64,000 nt of DNA from contig NZ_JAGPOT010000031.1 of NCBI RefSeq assembly GCF_018224015.1, positions 1 through 64,000 on the forward strand, given 5' to 3'. Within the stretch, counting starts at the first letter, position 1, and every line of letters starts with the position of its first letter. The DNA is from Pseudarthrobacter albicanus (GTDB lineage: Bacteria; Actinomycetota; Actinomycetes; Actinomycetales; Micrococcaceae). The position numbers were made by a program, and so were the translations under genes. The notes under the pieces were generated by a model. That model saw nothing but the letters and a program-made list of their open reading frames with translations, did not search any database and was not told the DNA's origin. This document shows, one piece after another, positions 16,098 through 25,177 of this stretch.

Positions 16098-16847
16098 ATG
16101 CCGTTACCCGCCAAGGCATTCCAACACTGGCTCCATGACGTCGCTCCGGCCACCAGCACGGCCGACATCTGCCGGACCTCCGGCATCAAGCGGACCACCC
16201 TGGCCCAGCAGCTGGTCCGCGGCAAGGTGGCGGAGACCACGCTCGTGAGCATCAGCCGGGCCCTGCAGCGCAGCCCGCTCCAGGAGCTGGCCTCGTTTGA
16301 GAATTACGCGGAACTCGCCGGGAACACCCGGCCGCCGACCCCGGCGGAACTCGTCAGCCAGATCGCCACCATGGACCTGCTGCGCGCGGTCATCGACCGC
16401 TCGGATTCGGCGCCGGGCGGTCCGGGAGCGGACGTTCCCGCGGCGGCCACGCCGGAGCTCAGCCCTGCCCCGCACGCCACCTCCGTCCGGAACTGGGTGG
16501 ACGCGATCGACGACGGCGAGCTGCGGCACCGCGTCTCGGCCGCCACCGGCGTCGCACCGCAGAACTATTCGGCGCAACTGACCGCCAACAGGCTCTCCCC
16601 GGAGCTGGCCGTCGCGACCGCCCGCGAGGCAGGCGTAGGATTCACCGGCGGACTCGTCGCAGCCGGCCTGATTACGGAAGCCGAAGCGGGCTGGCCGCCG
16701 GGGGCCAGGCAGAGGGCCCTCGACGGCTTGTCCGACGGTGAGCTCGCGGCTCTAGCCGGCGAGCGCCTGCAAACCCTCGGCAAGGTGCTTCGCCGCCAGG
16801 AACACGAACAAGCACAAACAGAAAAGATTTGGGAGAACCTCGGATGA
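16098..16847 (+). CDS. Transcriptional regulator with duplicated HTH-like domain
   Basis: A 249-residue protein. Residues about 8-97 contain an XRE-like helix-turn-helix (ADICRTSGIKRTTLAQQLVRG) followed by PAELVSQIATMDLLRAVIDR. Residues about 134-235 repeat the same layout: NWVDAIDD, then HRVSAATGVAPQNYSAQL, ending ELAALAGERLQTLGKVLRR. The protein therefore looks like an internal duplication joined by a Pro/Ala-rich linker. A Shine-Dalgarno AGGAAA precedes the ATG. The stop overlaps the start of the first membrane-protein gene (ATGA), implying it regulates or works with that protein. It is divergent from the ABC-F operon. Confidence 0.72.
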   Translation: MPLPAKAFQHWLHDVAPATSTADICRTSGIKRTTLAQQLVRGKVAETTLVSISRALQRSPLQELASFENYAELAGNTRPPTPAELVSQIATMDLLRAVIDRSDSAPGGPGADVPAAATPELSPAPHATSVRNWVDAIDDGELRHRVSAATGVAPQNYSAQLTANRLSPELAVATAREAGVGFTGGLVAAGLITEAEAGWPPGARQRALDGLSDGELAALAGERLQTLGKVLRRQEHEQAQTEKIWENLG

Positions 16848-17608
16848 TCGCGATCCTGCAATGGACCACCCTGGCAGTCTGCGGCATCGTCGCGCTCGCC
16901 CGCATTCCGAGTGCGGTGCGGGGGCATAACAGGTCTCTTTTCTTCCTCTTCCTGTTGATGACGCTGGCCACCCTTTTGAGCATTGCTGCACCCTATGAGG
17001 CGGCCGACCACGTCCTGGGCGGCACGAACCTGGCCAACCTCGTCCTCCGCTTCCTCATTTTCGCCTGCGTGTTCATCCTCGGGTTCAGGGTCGCCCGGGG
17101 CTTCGGCGCGAAGGATGCCCTCCGGCTCATCACCGGCCCTGTCGGACTGGCGGTGCTGGGATTTTCGTCGCTGGCGGTCGTCATTGTCTTCCTCATGATG
17201 GACACCGCCGGCTCGTCAGCCGGGCTCGCCGAGGTCGCCGGCAAAGACGCCAGGAACGCCGCGTTGGTGGAATTCTACGGGGCTGCCGGACGCCTGTACC
17301 CCGCGTATGTCACTTTGGCCCTTTTGCCGGCAATGGTGCGGACGCTCGCCAGCAGGCTGCCCGCCCACGTGCGATTCAGCGCTGGCTTGCTGGCTGTTGG
17401 TTCCATCGCCATCACCCTCAGCCTGCTGTCTCCGGTGATTCCTCCTGCCCTGGGATTTCTGCGGTTCATCTTCAACTACACTGCCATCCTGTGCCTCGTG
17501 CTGGGCCTCGCCCTGATCTGGCTCGGGAGCATCATGGCCAGGGGGACGGCAAGGCAGAAGACGGCGCCCGTCAAAATATCACGACACAACCATTCACAAA
17601 ATCATTAG
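16844..17608 (+). CDS. Polytopic membrane protein, paralog 1
   Basis: A 254-residue protein with about seven membrane helices and no catalytic motif I recognise. The start MIAILQWTTL at 16844 overlaps the regulator's stop and matches the start of the paralog at 17804 (MAILEWTTL). Shared features include PYEA near residue 50, MDT(A/R)GSSAGL near 120, and AAGR(L/T)YPA near 145. The layout recalls MAB_1171c-type membrane proteins found beside HTH genes in actinobacteria, but this one is much shorter, so I leave it unassigned. Confidence 0.7.
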   Translation: MIAILQWTTLAVCGIVALARIPSAVRGHNRSLFFLFLLMTLATLLSIAAPYEAADHVLGGTNLANLVLRFLIFACVFILGFRVARGFGAKDALRLITGPVGLAVLGFSSLAVVIVFLMMDTAGSSAGLAEVAGKDARNAALVEFYGAAGRLYPAYVTLALLPAMVRTLASRLPAHVRFSAGLLAVGSIAITLSLLSPVIPPALGFLRFIFNYTAILCLVLGLALIWLGSIMARGTARQKTAPVKISRHNHSQNH

Positions 17609-17708
17609 ACCGTGAGAGAATCATGAATGTGTGAAAACGGGGATCGCTTCGTGAACGGAATTTAGCCGTGCGACGCCGATGCAGCCGTCCAAGCGCCATT
17701 GGGGGGAT

Positions 17709-17742
17709 GAGTGGTAGCGGTCCGGGAGGACCGCTACCACTC
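17709..17742 (+). terminator. Perfect 15-bp hairpin between membrane paralogs
   Basis: GAGTGGTAGCGGTCC and its exact reverse complement flank a GGGA loop. No T-run follows, so it is an I-shaped (U-poor) terminator of the kind common in actinobacteria, or a protein-binding palindrome. It separates the regulator/paralog 1 unit from paralog 2. Confidence 0.65.
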
Positions 17743-17803
17743 AGCCTGTTTAACGGGGCTTTCGCCAGCACCGCCGGGCTGGGGGCTGTGAGACAATCCG
17801 GCC

Positions 17804-18574
17804 ATGGCAATACTTGAATGGACCACGCTGATCGTCTGTGGCGTGGTGCTTCTCGTCCGCGTTCCGGACGCCATTCAAGGCCGAAACAGGATCGTTTTCG
17901 GAATATTACTGCTGGCGACGCTGTGCAGCTTTCTCAGTGTCCCCGGCCCCTATGAGGCCATAGACCGTCTGCTGGGAGGCTGGAACGCGACCGATCTCAT
18001 CCGGCGATATCTCATCTTCGCCACGGTATTGCTGGTCGGGCTGCGGGTCACCACGGGACTGGCTGCCGTCCGCGGCCACCGGCTCGTTGCCGGCACGACG
18101 GGACGTTGGGCGCTTGGACTCAGCTGTCTGGCCGTGGCCGTGACCTTCTTCCTGATGGACACGCGGGGGTCATCGGCCGGGCTGCTGGGAGTTTCGGACA
18201 GCGGAGGACGGAACGCCGGCCTCGTCCCCTATTACGCCGCTGCCGGCCGCACGTACCCGGCATTCGTCTCGCTCTTCCTCATGCCCCCGTTGCTCGCCAC
18301 CGTCAGGAGCCGGCTGCCCCGGCTGGTCCGGATCGGGGCCCTCCTGATGTTGATTGGCGCCCTTTGCGCTGCCCTGAGCGTGCCGGCTTCCTTGGCACCG
18401 GATGCGTGGGACCTCGCACAGTATGTCGTCAATTACGCGGCCGTCCTGGGCTATGTCCTGGGCCTCGCCCTGTTCTGGTTCTCGGGGCTGATGGCCCAGC
18501 GGCCCCGCAGCCCGCGCGCAGCCCTGCACGGGCACGGACTGCACGGGCACGGACTGCACAGAAACGGACGATGA
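17804..18574 (+). CDS. Polytopic membrane protein, paralog 2
   Basis: A 256-residue paralog of the upstream membrane protein, with about seven helices and the same landmarks (PYEA, MDTRGSSAGL, AAGRTYPAF). The two probably arose by tandem duplication. The C-terminal tail holds a short DNA repeat encoding HGHG-type units (LHGHGLHGHGLH), giving a histidine-rich end that paralog 1 lacks; its own tail is also polar with several His. It has its own 195-bp upstream region with the 15-bp hairpin. It converges with the alpha-mannosidase gene. Confidence 0.7.
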   Translation: MAILEWTTLIVCGVVLLVRVPDAIQGRNRIVFGILLLATLCSFLSVPGPYEAIDRLLGGWNATDLIRRYLIFATVLLVGLRVTTGLAAVRGHRLVAGTTGRWALGLSCLAVAVTFFLMDTRGSSAGLLGVSDSGGRNAGLVPYYAAAGRTYPAFVSLFLMPPLLATVRSRLPRLVRIGALLMLIGALCAALSVPASLAPDAWDLAQYVVNYAAVLGYVLGLALFWFSGLMAQRPRSPRAALHGHGLHGHGLHRNGR

Positions 18575-18605
18575 TCCTGTCCGAAACCGGCTGCCTCCCC
18601 CGCTC

Positions 18606-21600
18606 TCAGCGCACAAACCTCACGGTCACCAGCTGGAAGGGCCGGAGCACCAGCTCCGCCGAATCCCGGCCGGCCGTCACCCCCGGGGCAGCCACCGGGC
18701 GCTCCAGCAGATCCACGGTATGGATACCCGTGACGTCGAAGTTGGCTCGCAGCTGTCCGGCTGACCGTTCCCCCAGGGACTCGTAGAGGCGCACGATCAC
18801 ATCGCCGGAGCCGTCCTCCGCCAGCTTGACAGCCTCGATGACAAGGCCGGTGCCGGAGACCGTGAACAGCGGTTCAACCCCGTGGTCACCCTTGACCACG
18901 CGCGGTGCCAGATTGGTGCGGTAGCCCTCCTCGACGGCGTCGGCGATGCCCGCGCCGGGCCTGATGGTCACTGTCAGCTCGTGGTGGCCGCGGTCCGCAC
19001 CGGGATCCGGGAATCGGGCCGCCCTCAGGAGCGAGACGCGCACCGTCGTGGTCGTCCCGCCGTCGGCCTCCCTGATGCTGCGGGTGACGTCGTGGCCGTA
19101 GCTGGAGGCGTTGGAGACCGCCACCCCGTAGCCCGGCTCGGCGACATGGATCCACCGGTGCGCGCAGATCTCGAACTTCGCCGCTTCCCAGGAGGTGTTG
19201 AGGTGGGTGGGACGGAACACGTGCCCGAACTGCGTCTCCGAGGCCGAGCGGTCCGCCCGGACGTCGAGCGGGAAGCCGAGCTTGAGCAGTTTTTCGTTTT
19301 CCTGCCAGTCCACCGCCGTGGTAATCGTCAGGGACGCCGCGGCCGGCTCCAGGACGATCCGCTGGGTCACCGCCGAGGAGCCGGCCAGCCGTTCCACCAC
19401 GACGGCGGGTGTGCTTTCCCCTCTGCTTTCCCTCCGGGCGCCCTCCCCGCCGGGGCACCGTTCCAGGGTCACCGAGCGGGCGCCGGTCAGCGCGACGACG
19501 TTCCGGCGGTAGAACGCGTCGATGTCCCAGGCATCCCATTCGTTGGGGGTGTCCCGGTGCAGTTCCAGGAGGTTGCCCGGCGCCCCCGGCGCGATGGCCT
19601 CACGTCCGCTGGCGTAATCGGTGAGCGATGCCAGCAGGCCGTCCGCGTCCACCACGGCGCGGATGATGCCGTTGTCCAGGATGTACCCGCCCGCGGACCC
19701 GGTCACGGACACCGGCTGTCCGGGACGGACCGGCTCGGCCGCGGCCAGGGCGGGAACGCCCTGGCGCTCGTGCGGAGCGGCGTTGAGCAGGAAGTCCCGG
19801 CCGCCGGTGCCCACCAGCGCGGCCGCAGCGCCGGCGATGATTGCTTCGAGCCCTTCCGCGACGGCGGCGTAGTTCTGCTCGGCGTCCTGGTGGACCCAGG
19901 CGATGGCGCTCCCGGCGAGGATGTCGTGGAACTGCTGCAGCAGCACCAGGCGCCAGAGCCGCTTGAGCTCGGCGGCCGGGTAGCTGCGGCCGGCACGCAC
20001 CGCGGCGGTGGCGCACCACAGCTCGGCTTCCCGGAGCAGGTGCTCGCTGCGCCGGTTCCCCAGCTTGGTCCTGGCCTGGCTGGTGTAGGTCCCGCGGTGC
20101 AGCTCGAGGTACAGCTCCCCCACCCAGACGGGGAGGGACTCGTAGTCCGCCTGGGCCCGGGCGAAGAAGCTCGCGGCCGTGCCGATCTGCACCTGCGGGG
20201 AGCCTTCCAGATCCGCGGTGCGGCGGGCGGCGGCCAGCATCTCCCGGGTCGGGCCGCCGCCGCCGTCGCCGTAACCGAACGGGAGCAGGGAGATGGTTCC
20301 CCGGCCGTGGTCCCGGTAGTTCCGTTCCGCGTGGGCCAGCTCCCTGCCGCTGAGCTCGGAGCTGTAGGTGTCCGCCGGGGGGAAGTGGGTGAACAGCCGG
20401 GTGCCGTCGATTCCCTCCCAGTTGAAGGTGTGGTGCGGCATGGCGTTGACCTGGTTCCAGGAGATCTTCTGGGTCAGGAACCACCGGCTGCCGGCGGCCT
20501 TCACGATCTGTGGCATCGCCGCCGAGTACCCGAAGGTGTCGGGGAGCCACGCCTCCTGGCATTCGACGCCGAACTCCGCCAGGAAGAAGGCCTTGCCTTC
20601 GAGGAACTGGCGGGCCATGGCCTCGCCGCCGGGCATGTTGGAGTCCGCCTCGACCCACATGCCGCCGACCGGGACAAACTGGCCGGTTTTGACCTTGTCC
20701 CGGATGCGGCCGAACAGCTCCGGATAGGATTCCTTGATCCAGGCGAACTGCTGGGCGGAGGAGCAGGAAAACACGAGCTCCGGGTGCTCCTCCATCAGTG
20801 CCACCACGTTGGCGAACGTCCTGGCGCACTTGCGGATGGTCTCCCGCACGGGCCACAGCCAGGCGGCGTCGATGTGCGCGTGTCCGGTGGCCAGCAGCTG
20901 ATGGGCGGAGGCGTAGGCCGGCCGTGCCAGAACGCCGGCCAGGGCCGCACGGCCGGCGCCGGCCGTGCCGGGGACGTCCTCCGGGTCCAGGGTGTCCAGC
21001 ATCCGTTCGAGCGCGCGCAGGATCTCGTGGCGGCGGGGCAGGTCCAGGGGCAGCTCGTGCATGAGTCCGCGTAAGGTCCAGGTGTCCTGCAGCAGCTCCC
21101 AGACAGTCTCGTTGAGCTCCGCAATGACGATCCGCCCGAGCCGGTATTTCGGTTCGCTGCCCGAGGTCGCCTTGTCGCCATACGGCGTGGCCGCGAACGT
21201 CCAGCCCTGCGCCAGATCGGGGTTCGCCGCCGCCTCGACGTAGAAGTCAACGGAGCTGCCGCCGCCGAGGAGCTTCGCCGGGACGTACTCGTTCCGCGGG
21301 GAGATGGCTTTGATGATGGTCCCGTCCGGCCGCCAGGCGATGCCCTCGCATTGGAACCCCGGCAGGTCCGCGCTGAAGCCCAGGTCCACCAGGATTTCCA
21401 CCGCGGTCCCCGGCGCCGTGCCCCACGAGTCCGGCACGTCCCCCTGCAGGCGCAGCCACTTGGTGCTCCAGGGCGGACCCCAGGCGGCGCCGTGTTCCTG
21501 GTGTGTGAACTCCTGCCGGAGGGCCTCCCCCACCGGCACCGGCTCGCCGGGCACGTCCCAGCTGCTCAGCGCCAGCGGGACGCTGCGCGGATACACCGCC

Positions 21601-21665
21601 GGCATGATCCGGTCGCGCAGGAAGCGGTCCAGCCGGACTTCCGTAAGACGGCGGTCGTCGTGCAA
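18606..21665 (-). CDS. Alpha-mannosidase, glycoside hydrolase family 38
   Basis: A 1019-residue retaining alpha-mannosidase, a usual length for bacterial GH38. The zinc-binding GHAHIDAAW motif lies at 261-269 and the catalytic nucleophile Asp is at about 376 in LPDTFGYSAAMPQI. The C-terminal half is beta-rich and typical of the family. There is no signal peptide, so it is cytoplasmic and would degrade imported mannosides or mannose-containing oligosaccharides. No sugar transporter gene is adjacent. A 15-bp palindrome about 37 bp upstream may be an operator. Confidence 0.92.
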   Translation of the reverse strand: MHDDRRLTEVRLDRFLRDRIMPAVYPRSVPLALSSWDVPGEPVPVGEALRQEFTHQEHGAAWGPPWSTKWLRLQGDVPDSWGTAPGTAVEILVDLGFSADLPGFQCEGIAWRPDGTIIKAISPRNEYVPAKLLGGGSSVDFYVEAAANPDLAQGWTFAATPYGDKATSGSEPKYRLGRIVIAELNETVWELLQDTWTLRGLMHELPLDLPRRHEILRALERMLDTLDPEDVPGTAGAGRAALAGVLARPAYASAHQLLATGHAHIDAAWLWPVRETIRKCARTFANVVALMEEHPELVFSCSSAQQFAWIKESYPELFGRIRDKVKTGQFVPVGGMWVEADSNMPGGEAMARQFLEGKAFFLAEFGVECQEAWLPDTFGYSAAMPQIVKAAGSRWFLTQKISWNQVNAMPHHTFNWEGIDGTRLFTHFPPADTYSSELSGRELAHAERNYRDHGRGTISLLPFGYGDGGGGPTREMLAAARRTADLEGSPQVQIGTAASFFARAQADYESLPVWVGELYLELHRGTYTSQARTKLGNRRSEHLLREAELWCATAAVRAGRSYPAAELKRLWRLVLLQQFHDILAGSAIAWVHQDAEQNYAAVAEGLEAIIAGAAAALVGTGGRDFLLNAAPHERQGVPALAAAEPVRPGQPVSVTGSAGGYILDNGIIRAVVDADGLLASLTDYASGREAIAPGAPGNLLELHRDTPNEWDAWDIDAFYRRNVVALTGARSVTLERCPGGEGARRESRGESTPAVVVERLAGSSAVTQRIVLEPAAASLTITTAVDWQENEKLLKLGFPLDVRADRSASETQFGHVFRPTHLNTSWEAAKFEICAHRWIHVAEPGYGVAVSNASSYGHDVTRSIREADGGTTTTVRVSLLRAARFPDPGADRGHHELTVTIRPGAGIADAVEEGYRTNLAPRVVKGDHGVEPLFTVSGTGLVIEAVKLAEDGSGDVIVRLYESLGERSAGQLRANFDVTGIHTVDLLERPVAAPGVTAGRDSAELVLRPFQLVTVRFVR

Positions 21666-21701
21666 TGTGATCCTCGTTAGCGCCGGGGACGAAGCTGTAA
21701 C

Positions 21702-21716
21702 CCATCGAACCGATGG
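21702..21716. promoter_or_regulatory. Candidate operator upstream of the alpha-mannosidase gene
   Basis: CCATCG-AAC-CGATGG is a perfect 6+6 palindrome with a 3-bp centre, 37 bp before the mannosidase start. Position and symmetry fit a LacI- or ROK-type repressor site, but no such regulator lies in the window. Confidence 0.3.
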
Positions 21717-21775
21717 CTACAACCTACTCCCGGCCACTCCCCCGGCCAAGGACGTCCGCTGGCCGGGAAGGTCCG

Positions 21776-22648
21776 CTAACCGGGGAGTTCCGCCGGGACG
21801 CTTACCCTTCCCTCGCCGGCGTAGACATTCAGGGAAGTCCCGCGGCTGAAGCCGGCCAGGGTCATCCCGCTGGCCTCCGCCAGCTCGACGGCCAGGCTGG
21901 AGGGCGCGCTGACCGCGGCGAGCACCGGGATCCCGGCCAGCGAGGCTTTCTGGACCAGCTCGAACGACGCCCTTCCCGATACCTGCAGCACTGTGCCGGT
22001 CAGCGGCAGGAGACCCTCACGCAAGGCCCAGCCGACCACCTTGTCGACGGCGTTGTGGCGCCCCACGTCTTCACGCAGGCAGAGCAGCTCGGCGGAGCCG
22101 TCGTCGGCGATCCGGAAGAGTCCGGCGGCGTGCACGCCGCCGGTGGCGTCGAAGACCGCCTGGGACTCCCGGAGCAGCCCCGGGAGGGCGGCCAGCGTCC
22201 GGACCGGGAGCACCAGCGGGTCCGAGGCAGGGCTGAAGTGCGAGGACTTGCGCACCGCTTCGATCGAATCGGTGCCGCAGATGCCGCAGGAGCTGGAGGT
22301 GTAGACGTTCCGGCCGGTCTCCGGGCGCACGACGTCGGGCCGCAGCTGGGCCTCCACGACGTTGAACGTCTGGACCCCGTCCTCGTCTTCGCCGGCGCAG
22401 AACCGCAGCGAGACAAGCTGCTCGGGACTCCAGATGACCCCCTCGGACACCAGGAACCCCGCCACGAGGTCGAAGTCGTGGCCCGGGGTGCGCATGGTGA
22501 CGGAGAAGGAGAGCTGGCCCAGCCGGATTTCCAGGGGTTCCTCCACGGCGAGCACGTCCTCCCGGTGGCGGACCGGGAATTCGAGGGCCTGGGGTGAGCC
22601 GTCGAGGACAAATTTGTGCACCTTGCGGCGCTGTGTCAAACGGCCCAT
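21776..22648 (-). CDS. fdhD: Formate dehydrogenase accessory sulfurtransferase
   Basis: A 290-residue FdhD protein, which carries sulfur from a cysteine desulfurase to the molybdenum cofactor of formate dehydrogenase. The essential CGIC motif is at about residues 121-124 in SSSCGICGTDS. Length and order match the family (about 270-290). The ATG at 22648 begins the conserved region MGRLTQRRK. No formate dehydrogenase gene is in the window, but mobA and moeA lie 15 kb away. Confidence 0.93.
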   Translation of the reverse strand: MGRLTQRRKVHKFVLDGSPQALEFPVRHREDVLAVEEPLEIRLGQLSFSVTMRTPGHDFDLVAGFLVSEGVIWSPEQLVSLRFCAGEDEDGVQTFNVVEAQLRPDVVRPETGRNVYTSSSCGICGTDSIEAVRKSSHFSPASDPLVLPVRTLAALPGLLRESQAVFDATGGVHAAGLFRIADDGSAELLCLREDVGRHNAVDKVVGWALREGLLPLTGTVLQVSGRASFELVQKASLAGIPVLAAVSAPSSLAVELAEASGMTLAGFSRGTSLNVYAGEGRVSVPAELPG

Positions 22649-22830
22649 CCGGTACTCCTAACCAAATTGTTGTGCGGATCTTCCGCTGGATCCATCATTG
22701 CAAGAGCGGGCCCGGCAATCCAGCGGCCAGTTCCGCCTGTGCCTACTGTCTGGCGAGTGCCGAGCAGCTTGGGGGCACCCATGTCGTGGTCATCGGCGAA
22801 GCCAAACCGTCCAAGGCTAGAGTTCAGTGA

Positions 22831-23378
22831 GTGAATTCCCTGATCCCAGCCGGCGCGCACGCCTTCGTCGACGAATCCAAGTCGAAGGCCTACACCTTGG
22901 CCGCGACACTGATTGCGCCAGCCGACGTCGCCGCCGCCAGACGTGCGATCGCGGCCCTGTGCCGGGCAGGACAACGGAGGTCCACTTCAAGAGTGAGAGC
23001 GACAGTTCCAGGAAAGCGTTCCTGAACGGCGCCATCCAAGCGGGTCTCAGTACCCGACTGCATGTCGCGAGGAACGTGCCGGACAAGGCTGCCAGGCATT
23101 TGTGTTTGGAGCGTCTGCTCGATGATCTGATGGCCGCAGGAGCAACAAGGCTTGTCCTCGAAAGCGACGAATCGCTGGAACAGGCAGACCGACGGATCAT
23201 TGCAAAGCACCTGTTGGCACTCGGCACCGGTGAGGGTTTGCAATATATGCACTGCAAACCACACGAGGAGCCGCTTCTGTGGGTCAGCGATGCCGTGGCC
23301 TGGTGCTATCAGAAGGGTGGGGACGGGATTAGAAGGGCAGCCCCGCTGGTCCAGGACATCGTCAACTGCGACCGTTAA
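22831..23378 (+). pseudogene. DUF3800-like gene, frameshifted
   Basis: Two frames together make one protein of about 182 residues. From 22831 it reads MNSLIPAGAHAFVDESK through ALCRAGQ. After a one-base deletion near 22965-22980 it continues in another frame as TEVHFKSESDSSRKAFL to the stop at 23378. The FVDES opening and the LLWVSDAVAWCYQ end fit the RNase H-fold DUF3800 type. Either the gene is dead or the shift is a sequencing error. Confidence 0.6.
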
Positions 23379-23455
23379 ACAACGCGGGCCCGGCTCGTCA
23401 TACCATCCGGAAGACTGCCAGACCCACTTCGCAGGGCTACGGCCCCTTGCAACAC

Positions 23456-23759
23456 TGATGCATACGTGGCATCGACCAGCCTCACCGACCCGAAGTGGGC
23501 GGGCACGACTGTCCTGACCGGCGACGTCGCCGCGGCCGTCGGTGATCTGAAGACGCATCAAGACGGCGAACTGCTGGTGCCCGGCAGCGGTGCCCTCGTC
23601 CCATGGCTGCTCGCCAACGGCCTGGTCGACCAGCTCGACCTCCTCATCTATCCCGTCGTCGTCGGCCAGGGCACACGGCTGTTCCCCGATTCCGGTCCGG
23701 ACACCGCGCTCGACCTGGTCAACTCGCGGACCACTTCCCGGGGCATAACCATCCCAGTA
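23456..23759 (+). pseudogene. Dihydrofolate reductase/RibD-C family fragment
   Basis: Only the C-terminal half of a RibD-C/DHFR-like oxidoreductase is present. It runs from about ASTSLTDPKWAGTTVLTG through GSGALVPWLLANGLVDQL and VVVGQGTRLFPD to RGITIPV. The usual N-terminal NADPH-binding part is missing, and the frame reads unrelated residues after 23759. The sequence is otherwise well conserved, so truncation looks recent. Confidence 0.7.
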
Positions 23760-23908
23760 TCCACTTTTTTGGATATGGGGTTATGGAAACATATATAGGC
23801 GTTCTCTGCGCGCCGTGGCCGGATGCGGATCATCCGGCACAGATCCCGCAACCGCCACCGCCAAATGCTGCCAGCAGGGGCATGCGAGTCCCTGGCGGTG
23901 CGGTTGTC

Positions 23909-24130
23909 TTAAGGCGTTTCCCAGCCGTCGGTTTCCGTGTATCTGGCAATCACGTCACCATTTCCGAATGACGTGCTGACAGTGGCTGCGAACCGCAGCA
24001 GGGCCGTCCGGCAACCGGCCTCCCTGACGGCATCGGCGGCCCTGGCCAGGGCTTCCTCCCGGTTATCGCCGTCCACGGCTGAGCGGATGTCGGCATTCTG
24101 ATTGATGGTGTATTCGACGTAGAACGGCAT
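23909..24130 (-). CDS. Small hypothetical protein (73 aa)
   Basis: A 73-residue soluble protein starting MPFYVEYTINQNADIRS, with a central Ala/Arg-rich helix and a C-terminal beta segment. The pattern suggests a small alpha/beta fold, but I recognise no family. An ATG six codons upstream (24148) is equally possible; neither has a strong ribosome-binding site. It lies between a gene fragment and the DUF1508 gene. Confidence 0.5.
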   Translation of the reverse strand: MPFYVEYTINQNADIRSAVDGDNREEALARAADAVREAGCRTALLRFAATVSTSFGNGDVIARYTETDGWETP

Positions 24131-24366
24131 GGCTGAAGCATTCCACATGCCACGGAAGTAAGGACAGGCGAACGGGTGCCCGACGGCGACGCTGTCCTGG
24201 GTTCAGGCAGGCAGGCGGGCGGCGGTGCACTTCGGGGATTCCGGTGATGACCGCGCAAAAGCCCGCATCGAACGGCCAAGCGGGCCGAATCCGCTCCCGG
24301 CGACCGTTGGCGGACTCGCCAGCAGACGGTCCTTCCGCGTATCTTGGTGGGGGCAACGTGTGGTGT

Positions 24367-24405
24367 GCTTCACATATCAAATGACGCGCTTCACATATGA
24401 AATGA
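24367..24405. promoter_or_regulatory. Tandem 18-bp operator-like repeats upstream of the DUF1508 gene
   Basis: GCTTCACATATCAAATGA (24367-24384) and GCTTCACATATGAAATGA (24388-24405) differ at one base and are 21 bp apart, two helical turns. The TTCACATATGAA core is nearly palindromic and resembles sites recognised by IclR-type regulators. The gene they originally served may have been lost, since the neighbourhood is decayed. Confidence 0.5.
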
Positions 24406-24433
24406 AGAGATGGTCCTTTGCAAATCGGCAAAA

Positions 24434-24457
24434 CCTGGATGCGGTGCCGCATCCAGG
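24434..24457. other. Perfect 11-bp hairpin in the DUF1508 leader
   Basis: CCTGGATGCGG and CCGCATCCAGG are exact complements with only TG between. A second hairpin, GAACGCGG/CCGCGTTC (24476-24499), ends directly at the AGGAGG ribosome-binding site of the next gene. Together they form a structured 5' leader or the remains of a terminator. Confidence 0.5.
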
Positions 24458-24511
24458 ACCCGGCGAGAGAATGTCGAACGCGGCCTGTTACCCGCGTTCA
24501 GGAGGATAACA

Positions 24512-24874
24512 ATGACCGGTACATTTGAACTCTTCACCGACGACACCATGTATTTCAGATTCAGGCTCAGAGCCCCCGACGGAACCGTCGTGGCCATCTC
24601 CAGGCCGTTTTCCGACAAGTCGGCTGCTGTCGCCGGCATCAGCGCGGTGCGAGAGTATGCCGGCATGGGCCTGATCACCGATCTCTGCCCCGAAGTCCCC
24701 GCCAGCGGATCATCAACATGGCCTCCTGCCGCCGCCCTGAACACCACCCCGGTGCCCGCAGCGGGCCGTATCTCCCACCCGCCGCAGCCCACGGCGGGTA
24801 CCCACCCGCCCGGAACATCCCGGCCCGCAGCTCCACGCCGCGTTTCCGCCGCCAGACCAAACAAGGTTGCCTGA
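24512..24874 (+). CDS. DUF1508 (YegP-like) domain protein
   Basis: A 120-residue protein. Residues 3-60 match the DUF1508 pattern: FELFTDD, FRFRLRAPDGTVVA, a serine-rich strand, ISAVREYAGM and ITDL. The remaining 60 residues are Pro/Ala/Ser-rich and probably disordered, which is longer than usual. A near-consensus AGGAGG lies at 24500-24505 and decides the start. The role of the family is unknown. The leader holds tandem operator-like repeats and two hairpins. Confidence 0.75.
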   Translation: MTGTFELFTDDTMYFRFRLRAPDGTVVAISRPFSDKSAAVAGISAVREYAGMGLITDLCPEVPASGSSTWPPAAALNTTPVPAAGRISHPPQPTAGTHPPGTSRPAAPRRVSAARPNKVA

Positions 24875-25177
24875 ACAGAGCCGGCCGCTGCTTTGGCCAT
24901 CTCATTGCAGTCCGGCCCCACAGGTCAGGATCCCCGGCCGAATTGGGCCTGGCAGGCCAGGTCCCCGGGCCGGGAGCCCCGCTGACGCCGGGCCTGGACC
25001 GGCCGGGGCTGACGGTCCGGGGGCAGGGGTTCCCGGGCCGGGTGCAGTAAGCATGCTTGGTGATTTTTGCTTGTCTTCGCGGGAGCCCGAGGCGTAGCTT
25101 TGTGCAGGGAACACAGCGCAGAGGACCCGATGACCGGTCCCAATGGCGATCAGATTCATATGTCGGTTTTTGAGGCC

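Noticed and set aside
18882..21074. A 730-codon plus-strand open frame opposite the alpha-mannosidase gene
   Set aside because: Shadow of a clear GH38 gene; composition and lack of motifs show it is not coding.
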